64,000 nt of DNA from an uncultured Clostridia bacterium (GTDB lineage Bacteria; Bacillota; Clostridia; Oscillospirales; Acutalibacteraceae). Both the position numbers and the translations under genes were made by a program. Below are positions 43,270 to 51,912 of the stretch, in pieces; position 1 is the stretch's first letter, and each line of letters starts with the position of its first letter. The notes beneath the pieces were generated by a model. That model had not been told where the DNA came from. It made no database searches and was given only the letters and a program-made list of their open reading frames with translations. Location of the stretch: contig CAKZZL010000014.1 in assembly GCA_937884995.1 (NCBI GenBank), positions 1-64,000 of the forward strand, in the 5' to 3' direction.

Positions 43270-43797
43270 CTATATGAGTTTATAATATATATTTCTCTGT
43301 AAACCACCGTATTTTTCACTGCTGTGGTCATAGAGATATCCAAGTTTTAGGATATTGTTCATGCTGTATGGATTATCGGGAGAAACTGTTGCACAAAGGA
43401 TTTCAACGCCTTTGCTTTTGGCATATTCATCAAGTCTTTTACCGAGTAAAAACTGCAATGAGTTACCACGGTATTCATCTCTTACGATACAAAGTTTATA
43501 GTTTGCATCTTTTTTATTATTTGCATCAACTTTTATAAGACTGTTTGATATTATCTCTTCGCCTTCCGGAAAATACAAAACGACAAATCCTGCAAGTTCA
43601 TCATTATAAAAGGCACCTAAAGTATAATGGGGTTCTTTCAAGCATGAAAGAAGCATTTCCTCGCTGTTTTTACGAAGAATGTCTTTATTATCCATTAATG
43701 AAAATGCTTCATCCTGAATTTTAACTATTTCGCTTAAATCTTTTTCTGTACATCTCTTAAAAACAAATTCATTCTCAGAAATTCTCATATTATTCAC
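43270..43797 (-). CDS. GNAT family N-acetyltransferase
   Basis: 175 residues with the GNAT fold: FVFKRCTEKDLSEIVKIQDEAF at the start, ELAGFVVLYFP in strand 4, LCIVRDEYRGNSLQFLLGKRLDEYAKSKG as the acetyl-CoA pyrophosphate loop region (R-G-N-S-L replacing the usual Q/R-x-x-G-x-G/A, so the loop is atypical), and VSPDNPYSMNNILKLGY near the end. Substrate unknown. Its ATG overlaps the stop of the upstream membrane protein (ATGA). Confidence 0.82.
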   Translation of the reverse strand: MNNMRISENEFVFKRCTEKDLSEIVKIQDEAFSLMDNKDILRKNSEEMLLSCLKEPHYTLGAFYNDELAGFVVLYFPEGEEIISNSLIKVDANNKKDANYKLCIVRDEYRGNSLQFLLGKRLDEYAKSKGVEILCATVSPDNPYSMNNILKLGYLYDHSSEKYGGLQRNIYYKLI

Positions 43798-44534
43798 TTA
43801 GTTAACTCCATATATTTTTCAATACTTACTAGGGACTTTAGGGGCCTTGCCTCATAGACATTGTCCCATTTGTTTACTCTGTCTTCTTTTGATAAGTTTT
43901 CTCTGTAATATTCAGTGGCCTTTTCCATCTTTTCTTTGGTTGTTTTGCCTATCTTTATTCTATAACTGATCCACTCTTTTTCAAGGAGAAAAATATTTTT
44001 GAAGTTTTCGGGCTGAGAAATAATCTTTTCTCTTTGTATAATTCTGCTGTGAACTGCAAGAAAGAATCTGTAAGCAAAGAGATCATCAATAATATCAAAT
44101 GAGATTACTCTCCTTTTATACAGGATATATATGGTTTCAAAGAAAGTAAGATAATTGGAAATATCAGACTTAGACAAAAAGACATCACAATTATCATTCT
44201 CATAATAGTTTTGCTCTTCGCAATTATGATCAAGGCTGTCCTGTAAGATATCATAGACTTTTTTATAGTCTTCATTTTCAACAAATGATTTATTAAGTTC
44301 GACTATAAATGAGGCACGTGATATTTCCTTTGAATCGCTGAGTTGTATAATTGCAATTGCTATAGTTATCAAAACACCTATGGACTCGCAAATTGAGATA
44401 TATAAAGATACAAGTTCATCCCCTGCTTTAAGTACATCTCTTAAAAGTCCTGCCGTTCCTATAATAAGAAAACATACAATCACGCAAATTAAAATTGATA
44501 GATTTTTACTTTTTGACCTTTTCATTTTTTTCAC
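43794..44534 (-). CDS. Hypothetical protein with two membrane helices
   Basis: 246 residues; not recognised. Basic N-terminus (KKMKRSKSKN), two membrane helices at about 13-31 and 40-63 and a cytosolic helical domain with many charged residues (ASFIVELNKSF; SNYLTFFETIYILYKRRVIS; YRFFLAVHSRII). The layout resembles DUF4760-like membrane proteins of unknown function. Translationally coupled to the GNAT gene. Confidence 0.75.
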   Translation of the reverse strand: MKKMKRSKSKNLSILICVIVCFLIIGTAGLLRDVLKAGDELVSLYISICESIGVLITIAIAIIQLSDSKEISRASFIVELNKSFVENEDYKKVYDILQDSLDHNCEEQNYYENDNCDVFLSKSDISNYLTFFETIYILYKRRVISFDIIDDLFAYRFFLAVHSRIIQREKIISQPENFKNIFLLEKEWISYRIKIGKTTKEKMEKATEYYRENLSKEDRVNKWDNVYEARPLKSLVSIEKYMELTK

Positions 44535-44554
44535 CCAATAAAAATTTCATATAA

Positions 44555-44583
44555 ATAATATCACAATTTTCATTTACAAACAA
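44555..44583 (-). promoter_or_regulatory. Promoter for the membrane protein/GNAT pair
   Basis: Minus strand: TTGTTT (44583-44578), 17-base spacer, TATTAT (44560-44555) with extended TGA. Confidence 0.65.
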
Positions 44584-44589
44584 CAAAAA

Positions 44590-44607
44590 GCACCCGAAAA
44601 CGGGTGC
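44590..44607 (-). terminator. thiT terminator
   Basis: 7-base GC-rich stem GCACCCG / CGGGTGC with an AAAA loop on the plus strand, followed on the minus strand by TTTTTG. It lies 9 bases after the thiT stop. Confidence 0.9.
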
Positions 44608-44615
44608 CATAACTT

Positions 44616-45308
44616 TTAGTTTGTTTTAACTGAAGTAATTTTGTCTATCTTTCCGATAATAGCAGCAACAATAGGTGTAATTATCATTTCAGGGATCATA
44701 TATAATCCATTATATACTACAGAATAAACAAAAGCCAAAGTTTTTGAATTATCTTTGAGTGCATTGAAGATCTTTATGCCAAGCTGTGTTCCCCATCCAC
44801 TTTCTGTATCTGTAAAGAACCACTCAGCCCATGCTCCGTAAAGTATAAATCCTGAAATAGTATGTGACAGGTATCTAAGGAAAATAACTACAAATGCACC
44901 AAGAGCCAAAGAAAGCCAGTTTTTCTTGATAACTTTCTTGAACATAGCTGAAAGTCCTAAAACAGAGAAGGCCAGGATATAATCAAGGACAAGCATTAAA
45001 ATAGCCTTTTTAACGCCAAGACCGTCTTCATCCACAGGTAAGAATGCAGCTGTAATTGTTCCTGAGAAAAGTCCCATAACAACTTCAACAAGTGAATAAA
45101 CAAAACTTGTTACAAGTCCCTTCTTTATGCCATATTTCCAGCAAACAAAAATTACGGGAAGCATACTTACAATTGTTACAGAACCGCCGAAAGGCAATTT
45201 CGGTATCAACATTTTAGAAATAAACTCTAAAACAACTGCAAGTGCAATCATAATGGCGCTTTCTGCTATCCAGCGAGTTCGTAAAGCATTTTTTTCTTTG
45301 TTATTCAT
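44616..45308 (-). CDS. thiT: Energy-coupled thiamine transporter ThiT (ECF S component)
   Basis: A 230-residue membrane protein with six helices that binds thiamine and docks on the shared ECF energizing module (not in this window). It has the N-terminal WIAESAIMIALAVVLEFIS helix, KLPFGGSVTIVSMLPV, and the thiamine-binding region SGFILYGAWAEWF with YNGLYMIPEMI near the end. Expression is set by the TPP riboswitch and terminator directly upstream, so transport is shut off when thiamine diphosphate is plentiful. Confidence 0.94.
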   Translation of the reverse strand: MNNKEKNALRTRWIAESAIMIALAVVLEFISKMLIPKLPFGGSVTIVSMLPVIFVCWKYGIKKGLVTSFVYSLVEVVMGLFSGTITAAFLPVDEDGLGVKKAILMLVLDYILAFSVLGLSAMFKKVIKKNWLSLALGAFVVIFLRYLSHTISGFILYGAWAEWFFTDTESGWGTQLGIKIFNALKDNSKTLAFVYSVVYNGLYMIPEMIITPIVAAIIGKIDKITSVKTN

Positions 45309-45323
45309 TAAAAAACCTCCTAT

Positions 45324-45355
45324 AAAAAAACAGCCATAGTTAATACCGATGGCTG
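45324..45355 (-). terminator. Riboswitch-controlled terminator before thiT
   Basis: 7-base stem CAGCCAT / ATGGCTG (45331-45337, 45349-45355) with a seven-base U-run on the minus strand (45330-45324), directly before the AGGAGG of thiT. This is the expression platform of the TPP riboswitch. Confidence 0.9.
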
Positions 45356-45361
45356 AAAGTT

Positions 45362-45450
45362 TAGCTTCCTACGACGGCATTATCCGTATCAGGTTCGATG
45401 GTCATGAAAAACATTCATATCTCAGCCGGTAAATTCCGGCACCCACGCTT
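45362..45450 (-). promoter_or_regulatory. TPP riboswitch (THI element)
   Basis: The minus strand reads GCGTGGGTGCCGG at the 5' side, then CCGGCTGAGA, a variable hairpin, and ACCTGATACGGATAATGCC with CGTAGGAAGC at the 3' side. These are the conserved thi-box sequences CTGAGA (pyrimidine-binding) and ACCTGA...GGATAATGCC (pyrophosphate side). It is upstream of thiT and couples to a terminator. Confidence 0.96.
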
Positions 45451-45465
45451 TATTGACTTGCAAGT

Positions 45466-45493
45466 ATTATACCACTCTAAAGATTCTTGTCAA
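45466..45493 (-). promoter_or_regulatory. Strong promoter for riboswitch-thiT
   Basis: Minus strand: TTGACA (45493-45488), 16-base spacer, TATAAT (45471-45466) with extended TGG. The -35 lies within the last codons of recD2. Confidence 0.82.
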
Positions 45494-47666
45494 GAATTAA
45501 ATATTGAAGTGAAGAATACCTTAACTGAGCTTTATTATTCTCGATCATCTTATTTACTGCATCTTTTGTACCAACAATTATCAGTAAATTTCTGGCACGC
45601 GTTACAGCGGTGTACAGCAAGTTCCTATAACATAGCTTACTGTTTACAAATATGACAGGGATTATTACGGCATCAAACTCACTGCCCTGACTTTTATGTA
45701 CTGTTACGGCATATGCAAGTTCCAATTGTTGCATTTCCTCAAGTGAATAATCTGCCCTTTTTCCGTTGAAATTAATAACGACATTATCAAGGCTATGATT
45801 TATATGTTCAATAATCCCTATATCTCCGTTATATACACCTTCCCCTTGATTTTCAGCATCAACCCAGCTTATATGATAGTTATTTTTTATTTGCATAACC
45901 TTATCGCCTTCTCTGAAGATCCTGTATGCAGTTTTTATTTCCTTCTTGTGTTTGGCAGGAGGATTAATTTTCTCCTGGAGTTTGGCATTTAATGAATATA
46001 TACCCAGTTCTCCCATTTTGGAAGGACAAAGTATCTGAATTTGGTCTTGAGGTCTCAAACCAATTGAATTTGGCAGTCTGTTTGTATAAAGGTCTATTAT
46101 AGTTCTGGATGCTTCTATAGGGTTTTTGATATCCATAAGGAAAAAGTCTTTATCAAAATTCTCTTTATTTAGTTTTTGCCCGTTAACAATATAATGAGCA
46201 TTCATAACAATATTGCTTTCCGATGCTTGTCTGAATATCTCTGTAAGTTCAACAGTCGGCAATAATTTACTTGAAATTAAATCTTTTAATACATTGCCTG
46301 CGTTTACAGAAGGCAATTGATTTGAATCCCCGACAAGTATAAGCCTGCTTCCGGCAGAAATGGCATCAAGTAGTGAATCAAATAAGAAAATATCAACCAT
46401 TGACATTTCATCAACGATTATAACGTCGCTTTCAAGAGGCTTTTTTGAATTCCTTTTGAAATACATTTTATCATTGTCGCCGAAATCAACTTCAAGCATT
46501 CTGTGTATAGTCATGGCTTCCCTGCCGGTTGCTTCAGTCATTCTTTGGGCTGCTCTTCCGGTAGGAGCGCATAAGGATACACGAAGCTGAGACAACTCAA
46601 ACAAGTCAATTATACCTTTAAGCGTAGTTGTTTTACCTGTACCGGGTCCGCCTGTCAGTATAAGGATTCCTTCGTCTTTAGCTATCTTTATTGCTTCTTT
46701 TTGAAGTTCAGCATATTCAATATTATCTTTACTCTTTTTACTTTTTGAAACTTTTTTCTTTTTTGAATTTAGTAATAAAAGAATTTTATCTGCAATATGA
46801 TTTTCTGCAAAATATGCTTCAGGTAAAAATGTATAATTATTCTTATTTATTTCTTTCTCTATTAAATATCCCTGAACGAAAGTATTATCGAGTACAATTT
46901 CTATATTATCTTTTGTATTTTCAAGAAATGCAGCGACTGTTTTGATTAATTTTTCGGTCGGAACACATGTGTGGCCGTTTGCAAGGTTATGTCTCATCGT
47001 ATAAATAAGGCAGGCCTCAACGCGATTGCTCTCCATTGATTTTTCAGGTAAAATCTGAGCTATTTGCTCTGTTCTTTCAAATGAAAAGCCTATATCCTGC
47101 AAACATAGCAGATATGGATTTTCTTTAATTAAAAGATGAGCATCTACGCCGAATTTATTCAGTATTATAAAAGACTCCTGAGTTGTAAGGCCCAATGATG
47201 CAAGACTCAATAAAGTCGTCCTGGCATTAAATTGCTTTTGATATTCATCAGAAATCTTAATGGCTTTATTCCTTGAAATGCCTTTGATTTCCACCAATTT
47301 TTCAGGATAATTTTCCAATATATCAAATGTATTTTCGCCGAATTTATCTATAATCTTTCTGGCAATAGCCGAACCTATGCCTTTAATTCCGCCTTCAGAG
47401 AGATATTGATATAAGTCATTAAGATTTTCAGGCATAAAAGGGACAACGGAATCGGCCTTAAACTGCCTCCCGTATATTGAATGGTATACATAGCTTCCTA
47501 TTATATCAACCTTATCTCCTCTGTATAATTCCGGATATGTAGCTACAACTGTTATTTTTTCTTCATTTGTATCAAGTATAAAGACTACATATCCATTAGA
47601 ATTATTTTGATATATGATATGGTCAACCGTACCGGATATATTCAATTTTTCCTGAATTTCGTCCAT
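45477..47666 (-). CDS. recD2: ATP-dependent RecD2-type DNA helicase
   Basis: A 729-residue superfamily 1B 5'-3' helicase not associated with RecBC. The N-terminal OB-like domain (GTVDHIIYQNNSNGYVVFIL), helix-hairpin-helix segments (GIGSAIARKIIDKFG; IKGISRNKAIKI) and two RecA-like domains with motif I GGPGTGKTTT, motif Ia CAPTGRAAQRM, motif II VDEMSMVD, motif III VGDSNQLPSV and motif VI YTAVTRARN are all visible. It acts in DNA repair and replication-fork processing. It follows rnpB on the same strand, and no clear promoter of its own was found. Confidence 0.94.
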   Translation of the reverse strand: MDEIQEKLNISGTVDHIIYQNNSNGYVVFILDTNEEKITVVATYPELYRGDKVDIIGSYVYHSIYGRQFKADSVVPFMPENLNDLYQYLSEGGIKGIGSAIARKIIDKFGENTFDILENYPEKLVEIKGISRNKAIKISDEYQKQFNARTTLLSLASLGLTTQESFIILNKFGVDAHLLIKENPYLLCLQDIGFSFERTEQIAQILPEKSMESNRVEACLIYTMRHNLANGHTCVPTEKLIKTVAAFLENTKDNIEIVLDNTFVQGYLIEKEINKNNYTFLPEAYFAENHIADKILLLLNSKKKKVSKSKKSKDNIEYAELQKEAIKIAKDEGILILTGGPGTGKTTTLKGIIDLFELSQLRVSLCAPTGRAAQRMTEATGREAMTIHRMLEVDFGDNDKMYFKRNSKKPLESDVIIVDEMSMVDIFLFDSLLDAISAGSRLILVGDSNQLPSVNAGNVLKDLISSKLLPTVELTEIFRQASESNIVMNAHYIVNGQKLNKENFDKDFFLMDIKNPIEASRTIIDLYTNRLPNSIGLRPQDQIQILCPSKMGELGIYSLNAKLQEKINPPAKHKKEIKTAYRIFREGDKVMQIKNNYHISWVDAENQGEGVYNGDIGIIEHINHSLDNVVINFNGKRADYSLEEMQQLELAYAVTVHKSQGSEFDAVIIPVIFVNSKLCYRNLLYTAVTRARNLLIIVGTKDAVNKMIENNKAQLRYSSLQYLILDKNL

Positions 47667-47684
47667 ATCTCACCCTAAATTATG

Positions 47685-47706
47685 TGCCTTCGCAAATGCG
47701 AAGGCA
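47685..47706. terminator. Hairpin between rnpB and recD2
   Basis: 9-base stem TGCCTTCGC / GCGAAGGCA (47685-47693, 47698-47706). On the minus strand the T-run lies before, not after, the stem, so it may stabilise the rnpB 3' end or terminate weakly. Confidence 0.5.
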
Positions 47707-47711
47707 TAAAA

Positions 47712-48032
47712 ATGAGTAAACCTGTAAGCCGGGTTCTGTCGTTTAAGGCAATTATCTATCTGCGGTATATGTTACCATATATCTGAAGCCATCTTTAGGA
47801 GTATTTGCCCAGCTGACAACTCCGGTCGATGTTGCATCGGATAGGGTTTGCTTGGCAACTGTATCTCTACAGTCCCGGTGAGCTCTTACCTCGCCTTTCC
47901 ACCCTTACCATAAAAATGGCGGTATATCTCTATGCACTTTCCCTAAGGTCACCCTCGGCGGCTGTTAGCCGTTATCCTGCTGTATGATGCCCGGACTTTC
48001 CTCACATAAATGCGCAATTGCCCAGTTTACTC
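47712..48032 (-). ncRNA. rnpB: RNase P RNA, bacterial class A
   Basis: About 321 bases. The minus strand shows the conserved core: GAGGAAAGTCCGGGC near the 5' side, AGGGTGACCTTAGGGAAAGTGC, GGTAAGGGTGGAAAGGCGAG, AGAGCTCACCGG, and ACAGAACCCGGCTTACAG at the 3' side. The ends GAGTAAAC and GTTTACTC pair as helix P1. It is the catalytic RNA that trims the 5' leader of pre-tRNA together with RnpA (not in the window). It sits between the HAD gene and recD2. Confidence 0.96.
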
Positions 48033-48039
48033 ATTAATT

Positions 48040-48627
48040 TTATATTTCTTTGCCATCTTTTTTTATCTGCCTTATTTTACTGCCTTTAACAAGGAAAACA
48101 TTGTCAGATATATCCATCATCGGCTTATCGCTAAAAGAATCAGTGTAAAAGTCATTGATTCTTCTGTCGCCGTATTTTATATAAAAGTTTTTGACCTTCT
48201 CATCATGATAATTAATCATTCTGATTTCACCGCTTACGGGATCAACATCAGAACCCATGAAGTCATTTACGCCCAGTCTCTCGCATATAATTGAAAGAAG
48301 GCATTCAGGACAAGCGGATATTATAATATCATCTTCTTCATGAATATCATAATAAAGCTGCTTAATTTTCTTTTGGTTTACATCCCAGAATTTATAAAAC
48401 TCATCGGTAATATTCTCAACTTTTTGACAATACTCTTTTAAAAACAAGCCATATTTAGAGAGAACCTCATCTATTGTAATCTTGCGCATTTTATATTTTA
48501 TAAAGCATACTGAAAAATTAGGGACATATCGTATAAGCCCCCATGGGTCAAGCTTAAAAAACCAGATAAAAATATCAAGCCCACTTTCGCCATCATATAT
48601 TGTATTGTCAAAGTCAAAAACTCTCAC
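48040..48627 (-). CDS. HAD-superfamily (IB) phosphatase
   Basis: 195 residues. Motif I is VFDFDNTIYDGESG with nucleophile Asp5, acid Asp7 and Thr9; motif II is ISACPECLL; the motif III/IV region includes INDFYTDSFSDKPMMDI. The alpha-helical cap after motif I is that of the SerB/HAD-IB group. The last 15 residues are highly basic (KGSKIRQIKKDGKE). Substrate unknown; membership in an envelope operon after galE suggests a sugar or lipid phosphate, but this is inference. Confidence 0.85.
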   Translation of the reverse strand: MRVFDFDNTIYDGESGLDIFIWFFKLDPWGLIRYVPNFSVCFIKYKMRKITIDEVLSKYGLFLKEYCQKVENITDEFYKFWDVNQKKIKQLYYDIHEEDDIIISACPECLLSIICERLGVNDFMGSDVDPVSGEIRMINYHDEKVKNFYIKYGDRRINDFYTDSFSDKPMMDISDNVFLVKGSKIRQIKKDGKEI

Positions 48628-48639
48628 AAAATCACCTGA

Positions 48640-49659
48640 TTAATCATCAAATCCATTTGGGTTTTGAGACTGCCATCTCCAGCTGTCTTCACACATCTCT
48701 TCTATATCTCTCTCCGCCTTCCAGCCGAGCTCGTCATATGCCTTGCTCGCATCTGCATAACATGTAGCTATATCGCCGGGTCTTCTCTCCACAATCTTAT
48801 ATGGAATTTCCTTACCATAGGCTTTATTGAATGCCTTGATAATATCAAGGACACTGTAGCCTATTCCGGTACCGAGATTATATATATTTACAGCAGACTC
48901 AGAAGATAAAATCTTTTCTACTGCCTTTACATGTCCCAGTGCCAAATCTACTACATGAATATAGTCGCGTGCACCTGTTCCGTCAGGAGTATCATAGTCA
49001 TTTCCATAAACACTTAAAAACGGAAGTTTACCAATGGCTACTTGTGTAATATATGGCATAAGGTTGTTTGGAATACCATTTGGATTTTCGCCTATTCTGC
49101 CACTCTTATGAGCTCCTATAGGATTGAAATATCTTAAAAGCGTAACAGACCATTCCGGATCTGCCTTTTGCAAATCTTCAAGTATAATTTCAATCATATA
49201 TTTCGTTGTGCCGTAAGGATTTGTCGTTCCGCCTGTTTTCATATCTTCTTTAAGAGGAGATATGTTATTCATACCATAAACTGTCGCAGATGAGCTGAAT
49301 ACTATCTTTTTGCATCCTGCCTCACGCATAACCTCGCAAAGAGCAAGTGTACCGCCTATGTTGTTATCATAATACTCAAGGGGCTTTCTTGTACTTTCGC
49401 CTACAGCTTTAAGGCCTGCAAAATGAATTACGGCATCAATCTTATTTTCGGCAAATATCTTTCTCATTGCATCTTTGTCTCTGATATCCGCCTCGTAAAA
49501 CGGAAAATCTTTATTTGCCAGTTCTTTAACTCTATCAAGCGACTTAACACTTGCGTTATATAAGTTATCAACCACAACGATTTCATATCCGGCATTCAAT
49601 AGCTCTACACAAGTATGTGATCCGATATATCCTGCGCCGCCTGTAACAAGGATTGTCAT
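48640..49659 (-). CDS. galE: UDP-glucose 4-epimerase
   Basis: A 339-residue short-chain dehydrogenase interconverting UDP-glucose and UDP-galactose (or the GlcNAc/GalNAc forms). It has the NAD motif TGGAGYIGSHT, IHFAGLKAVGES, FSSSATVYG and the catalytic YGTTKYMIE (Tyr-x-x-x-Lys). Length and order match GalE. Its ATG overlaps the stop of the SpoIID-like gene (ATGA). Confidence 0.95.
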   Translation of the reverse strand: MTILVTGGAGYIGSHTCVELLNAGYEIVVVDNLYNASVKSLDRVKELANKDFPFYEADIRDKDAMRKIFAENKIDAVIHFAGLKAVGESTRKPLEYYDNNIGGTLALCEVMREAGCKKIVFSSSATVYGMNNISPLKEDMKTGGTTNPYGTTKYMIEIILEDLQKADPEWSVTLLRYFNPIGAHKSGRIGENPNGIPNNLMPYITQVAIGKLPFLSVYGNDYDTPDGTGARDYIHVVDLALGHVKAVEKILSSESAVNIYNLGTGIGYSVLDIIKAFNKAYGKEIPYKIVERRPGDIATCYADASKAYDELGWKAERDIEEMCEDSWRWQSQNPNGFDD

Positions 49660-51878
49660 ACATTATCCTCCCTTTCGATACTTGTACCATTAAAGTAAGT
49701 TGAAAGTATTCTCTTATATGTTCTGCCGTTTTTAGCAAGATAATCAGCTCCGGTTTTGCTCATCCCGACACCATATCCAACACCATATGTCGTGAATGTG
49801 AAAGCACTGTCTGTATCATCGTAGTTTACAGTAAAACAGTTAGATGCAATTTGTGATTTAAGCACTTCATTAACAAATGTGTATCCTGATACAGATGCAT
49901 CACCCAATGATACCTGGGTTACATAGCCTATTGAAGAAGATACTGAATTATCACGCTTAACAACCAAGATCCAGTTTATAGGTGTTTCCGAAAGTCTGAT
50001 TGATGAGTCATAATCAAGAATCATACCTTTTACTTCGCCAAGCGAGAACTTGTATTCATTCTTATAATCATCTGAAGCAGTATCCGGATTTCCGTCAATA
50101 GAGACAGACTTAAGATACGGATAAGATTTTGAGAAAACTGTATCTGCATCTGCAGTTTTGTTTGCTGCAACCTCAAAATACGGTGTTAAAGCAACCACTC
50201 CGTTGTATGATATATATTCGCCATATACATCCTCAACACATTCCATGATTTCCTCTGTATAATTGTCAGAAATTTCTACATCATCTATTACAAAGTCAGT
50301 ATTTCTATATTTAAGATAAGTATAAATTACAACAGCCTGAGCTTTAATAGCTTCGGTATCATAGCCCTGATCCATTTCAGAGGTTACAAAGCGGGCAATT
50401 GCTTTTTTAGCATCCAGTCTCTCACCGTTAACTGTAATATATTCCGGTGCGCCTTTATCTTCAACTAGTTCCTCAGTTGTCAGTTCGGTTAAAGAGTTCT
50501 CCTCTTCAGAACTCTCTTCTGAATTTTCTTCATTGGAAGCTGAAGTTGATTCCTGAGAATTAGATGTGACATCAGTAGATTCTGTTGTTTTTTCTGCATT
50601 TTCTTTTTCAATTGCAATCAAATCTGCAAATATCATATCTGATAATTTAACTTTTTCAGTATATCCTTTAGTTGTAGCTTCATCAGTAGTTTCAACAGGA
50701 ACAGTTGTATCATCAGTTGTTGTTTCTGTTGTCGTATAGCCGAATAAATTTCTCAGCCATTTAGCAGAAGCACCATTTCCGTGATGAAGATTGAATATAA
50801 CTGTAAAAACTGCAGTACCTATAATGATAACACCTAAAAGGATTATTAAGGAAAGTGATTTCTTAGTAGGTAATTTCTTTTCATCTTCGGGAATAATAGC
50901 TGTATTTTCAGTGATTTCAATGCCTACACTTTCTATCCCTGCAGCTTTTTTCCCTATAAGTTCAATAAGCTCGTATGCACAGTTTTCAATAAACTTACTA
51001 TCGCTCTCTCCTTCTTCAATAAAGATCTTCCTAACTATTGCAGAATCTTCATCTGCCACAGCTATGCAAATATATTTACTGTCTTCGTTTGAATAAATAT
51101 CACTTATAGAAGCTCCGAGATTTGCCGCAGATAGATTAAGGCTTACTTTAGCTTTATTGGCTGCATATTCTGTCGGGTTAACATCTCCCTGATCCTCAAC
51201 CGATGTAGTAAAAACAAAAACTTCATCAAATCTCTTAGTTGAATCTCCGCATGAGCGAACTACTTCAGCACTTTTATTTGAATCTACTGCAACAATGCTG
51301 TTGTTTTCCAACAGTCTGTCAACGGCAATTTGAACTTTTTCATTTTCAAAGAGCTGGTAAGAAGAAACCGAATCAGACTGGACATCTTCAAATTCTCTTT
51401 GGAGATAAGGAATAAGACCGTTTCTCAAAATTATATTGATTCTGTTATCGTCTATCGGCAAAACTACAATTGCCTGTTCTCCATTACCGAGCGCAAAAGC
51501 TGAATAAAGGCCGTCATTTGAAAGAAATACAGAAGCAGGCTCCGGAAATAAAGAAAACTCTTTTCTCTCTTCTTCTGTTATTGATTCATTAGATTCAAGC
51601 ATATTTAAGACTGATGAACTGTATGTCATTTCAGTCTCAAACGCCTGACCAATTGCCGTTTTTAACTTGAGATAATGCTTGTTATCAACGGCGATAAGAA
51701 TTAATTCATCCTCGTTAATAGCATCCTGCAGTTCCTCAAAAACTGTTCTCATATTACTGCAGTTTTTGAAGCCGGCATCTTCATCAAGATAATTTTTTAA
51801 ACTACTTGTTATTCTTGCCTGAAAACGAACAAATGGCATCGCCTTATCAAGATTGAGTGATAAAAGCCTAACTTTCAT
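49656..51878 (-). CDS. Membrane protein: degenerate CinA-like N-half fused to extracellular SpoIID/LytB domain
   Basis: 740 residues, four parts. Residues 1-~330 are cytosolic. Residues 45-165 follow the CinA MoCF-domain pattern (SLFPEPASVFLSNDG, then AIVVLPIDDNRINIIL), and 180-310 follow the CinA C-terminal amidase pattern (SIVAVDSNKSAEVVRS in place of the active AESCTGG). One membrane helix is at 341-362. Residues 380-475 form a Thr/Ser/Glu-rich linker. Residues 480-740 are a SpoIID/LytB domain, with Glu501 in TSEMDQGYDTEAIKAQAV and an end YGVGYGVGMSKTGADYLA. SpoIID enzymes are peptidoglycan glycan-strand lytic transglycosylases. The CinA assignment is inference; key catalytic residues are lost. 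Adjacent to two class B sortases and galE. Confidence 0.82.
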   Translation of the reverse strand: MKVRLLSLNLDKAMPFVRFQARITSSLKNYLDEDAGFKNCSNMRTVFEELQDAINEDELILIAVDNKHYLKLKTAIGQAFETEMTYSSSVLNMLESNESITEEERKEFSLFPEPASVFLSNDGLYSAFALGNGEQAIVVLPIDDNRINIILRNGLIPYLQREFEDVQSDSVSSYQLFENEKVQIAVDRLLENNSIVAVDSNKSAEVVRSCGDSTKRFDEVFVFTTSVEDQGDVNPTEYAANKAKVSLNLSAANLGASISDIYSNEDSKYICIAVADEDSAIVRKIFIEEGESDSKFIENCAYELIELIGKKAAGIESVGIEITENTAIIPEDEKKLPTKKSLSLIILLGVIIIGTAVFTVIFNLHHGNGASAKWLRNLFGYTTTETTTDDTTVPVETTDEATTKGYTEKVKLSDMIFADLIAIEKENAEKTTESTDVTSNSQESTSASNEENSEESSEEENSLTELTTEELVEDKGAPEYITVNGERLDAKKAIARFVTSEMDQGYDTEAIKAQAVVIYTYLKYRNTDFVIDDVEISDNYTEEIMECVEDVYGEYISYNGVVALTPYFEVAANKTADADTVFSKSYPYLKSVSIDGNPDTASDDYKNEYKFSLGEVKGMILDYDSSIRLSETPINWILVVKRDNSVSSSIGYVTQVSLGDASVSGYTFVNEVLKSQIASNCFTVNYDDTDSAFTFTTYGVGYGVGMSKTGADYLAKNGRTYKRILSTYFNGTSIEREDNV

Positions 51879-51912
51879 TTTTATATATACCTCACTAAGA
51901 ATTATTTATATA

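Noticed and set aside
43270..44534. Overlapping hypothetical/GNAT pair resembling a toxin-antitoxin module
   Set aside because: GNAT toxins pair with small DNA-binding antitoxins; the partner here is a 246-residue two-helix membrane protein without a DNA-binding motif.
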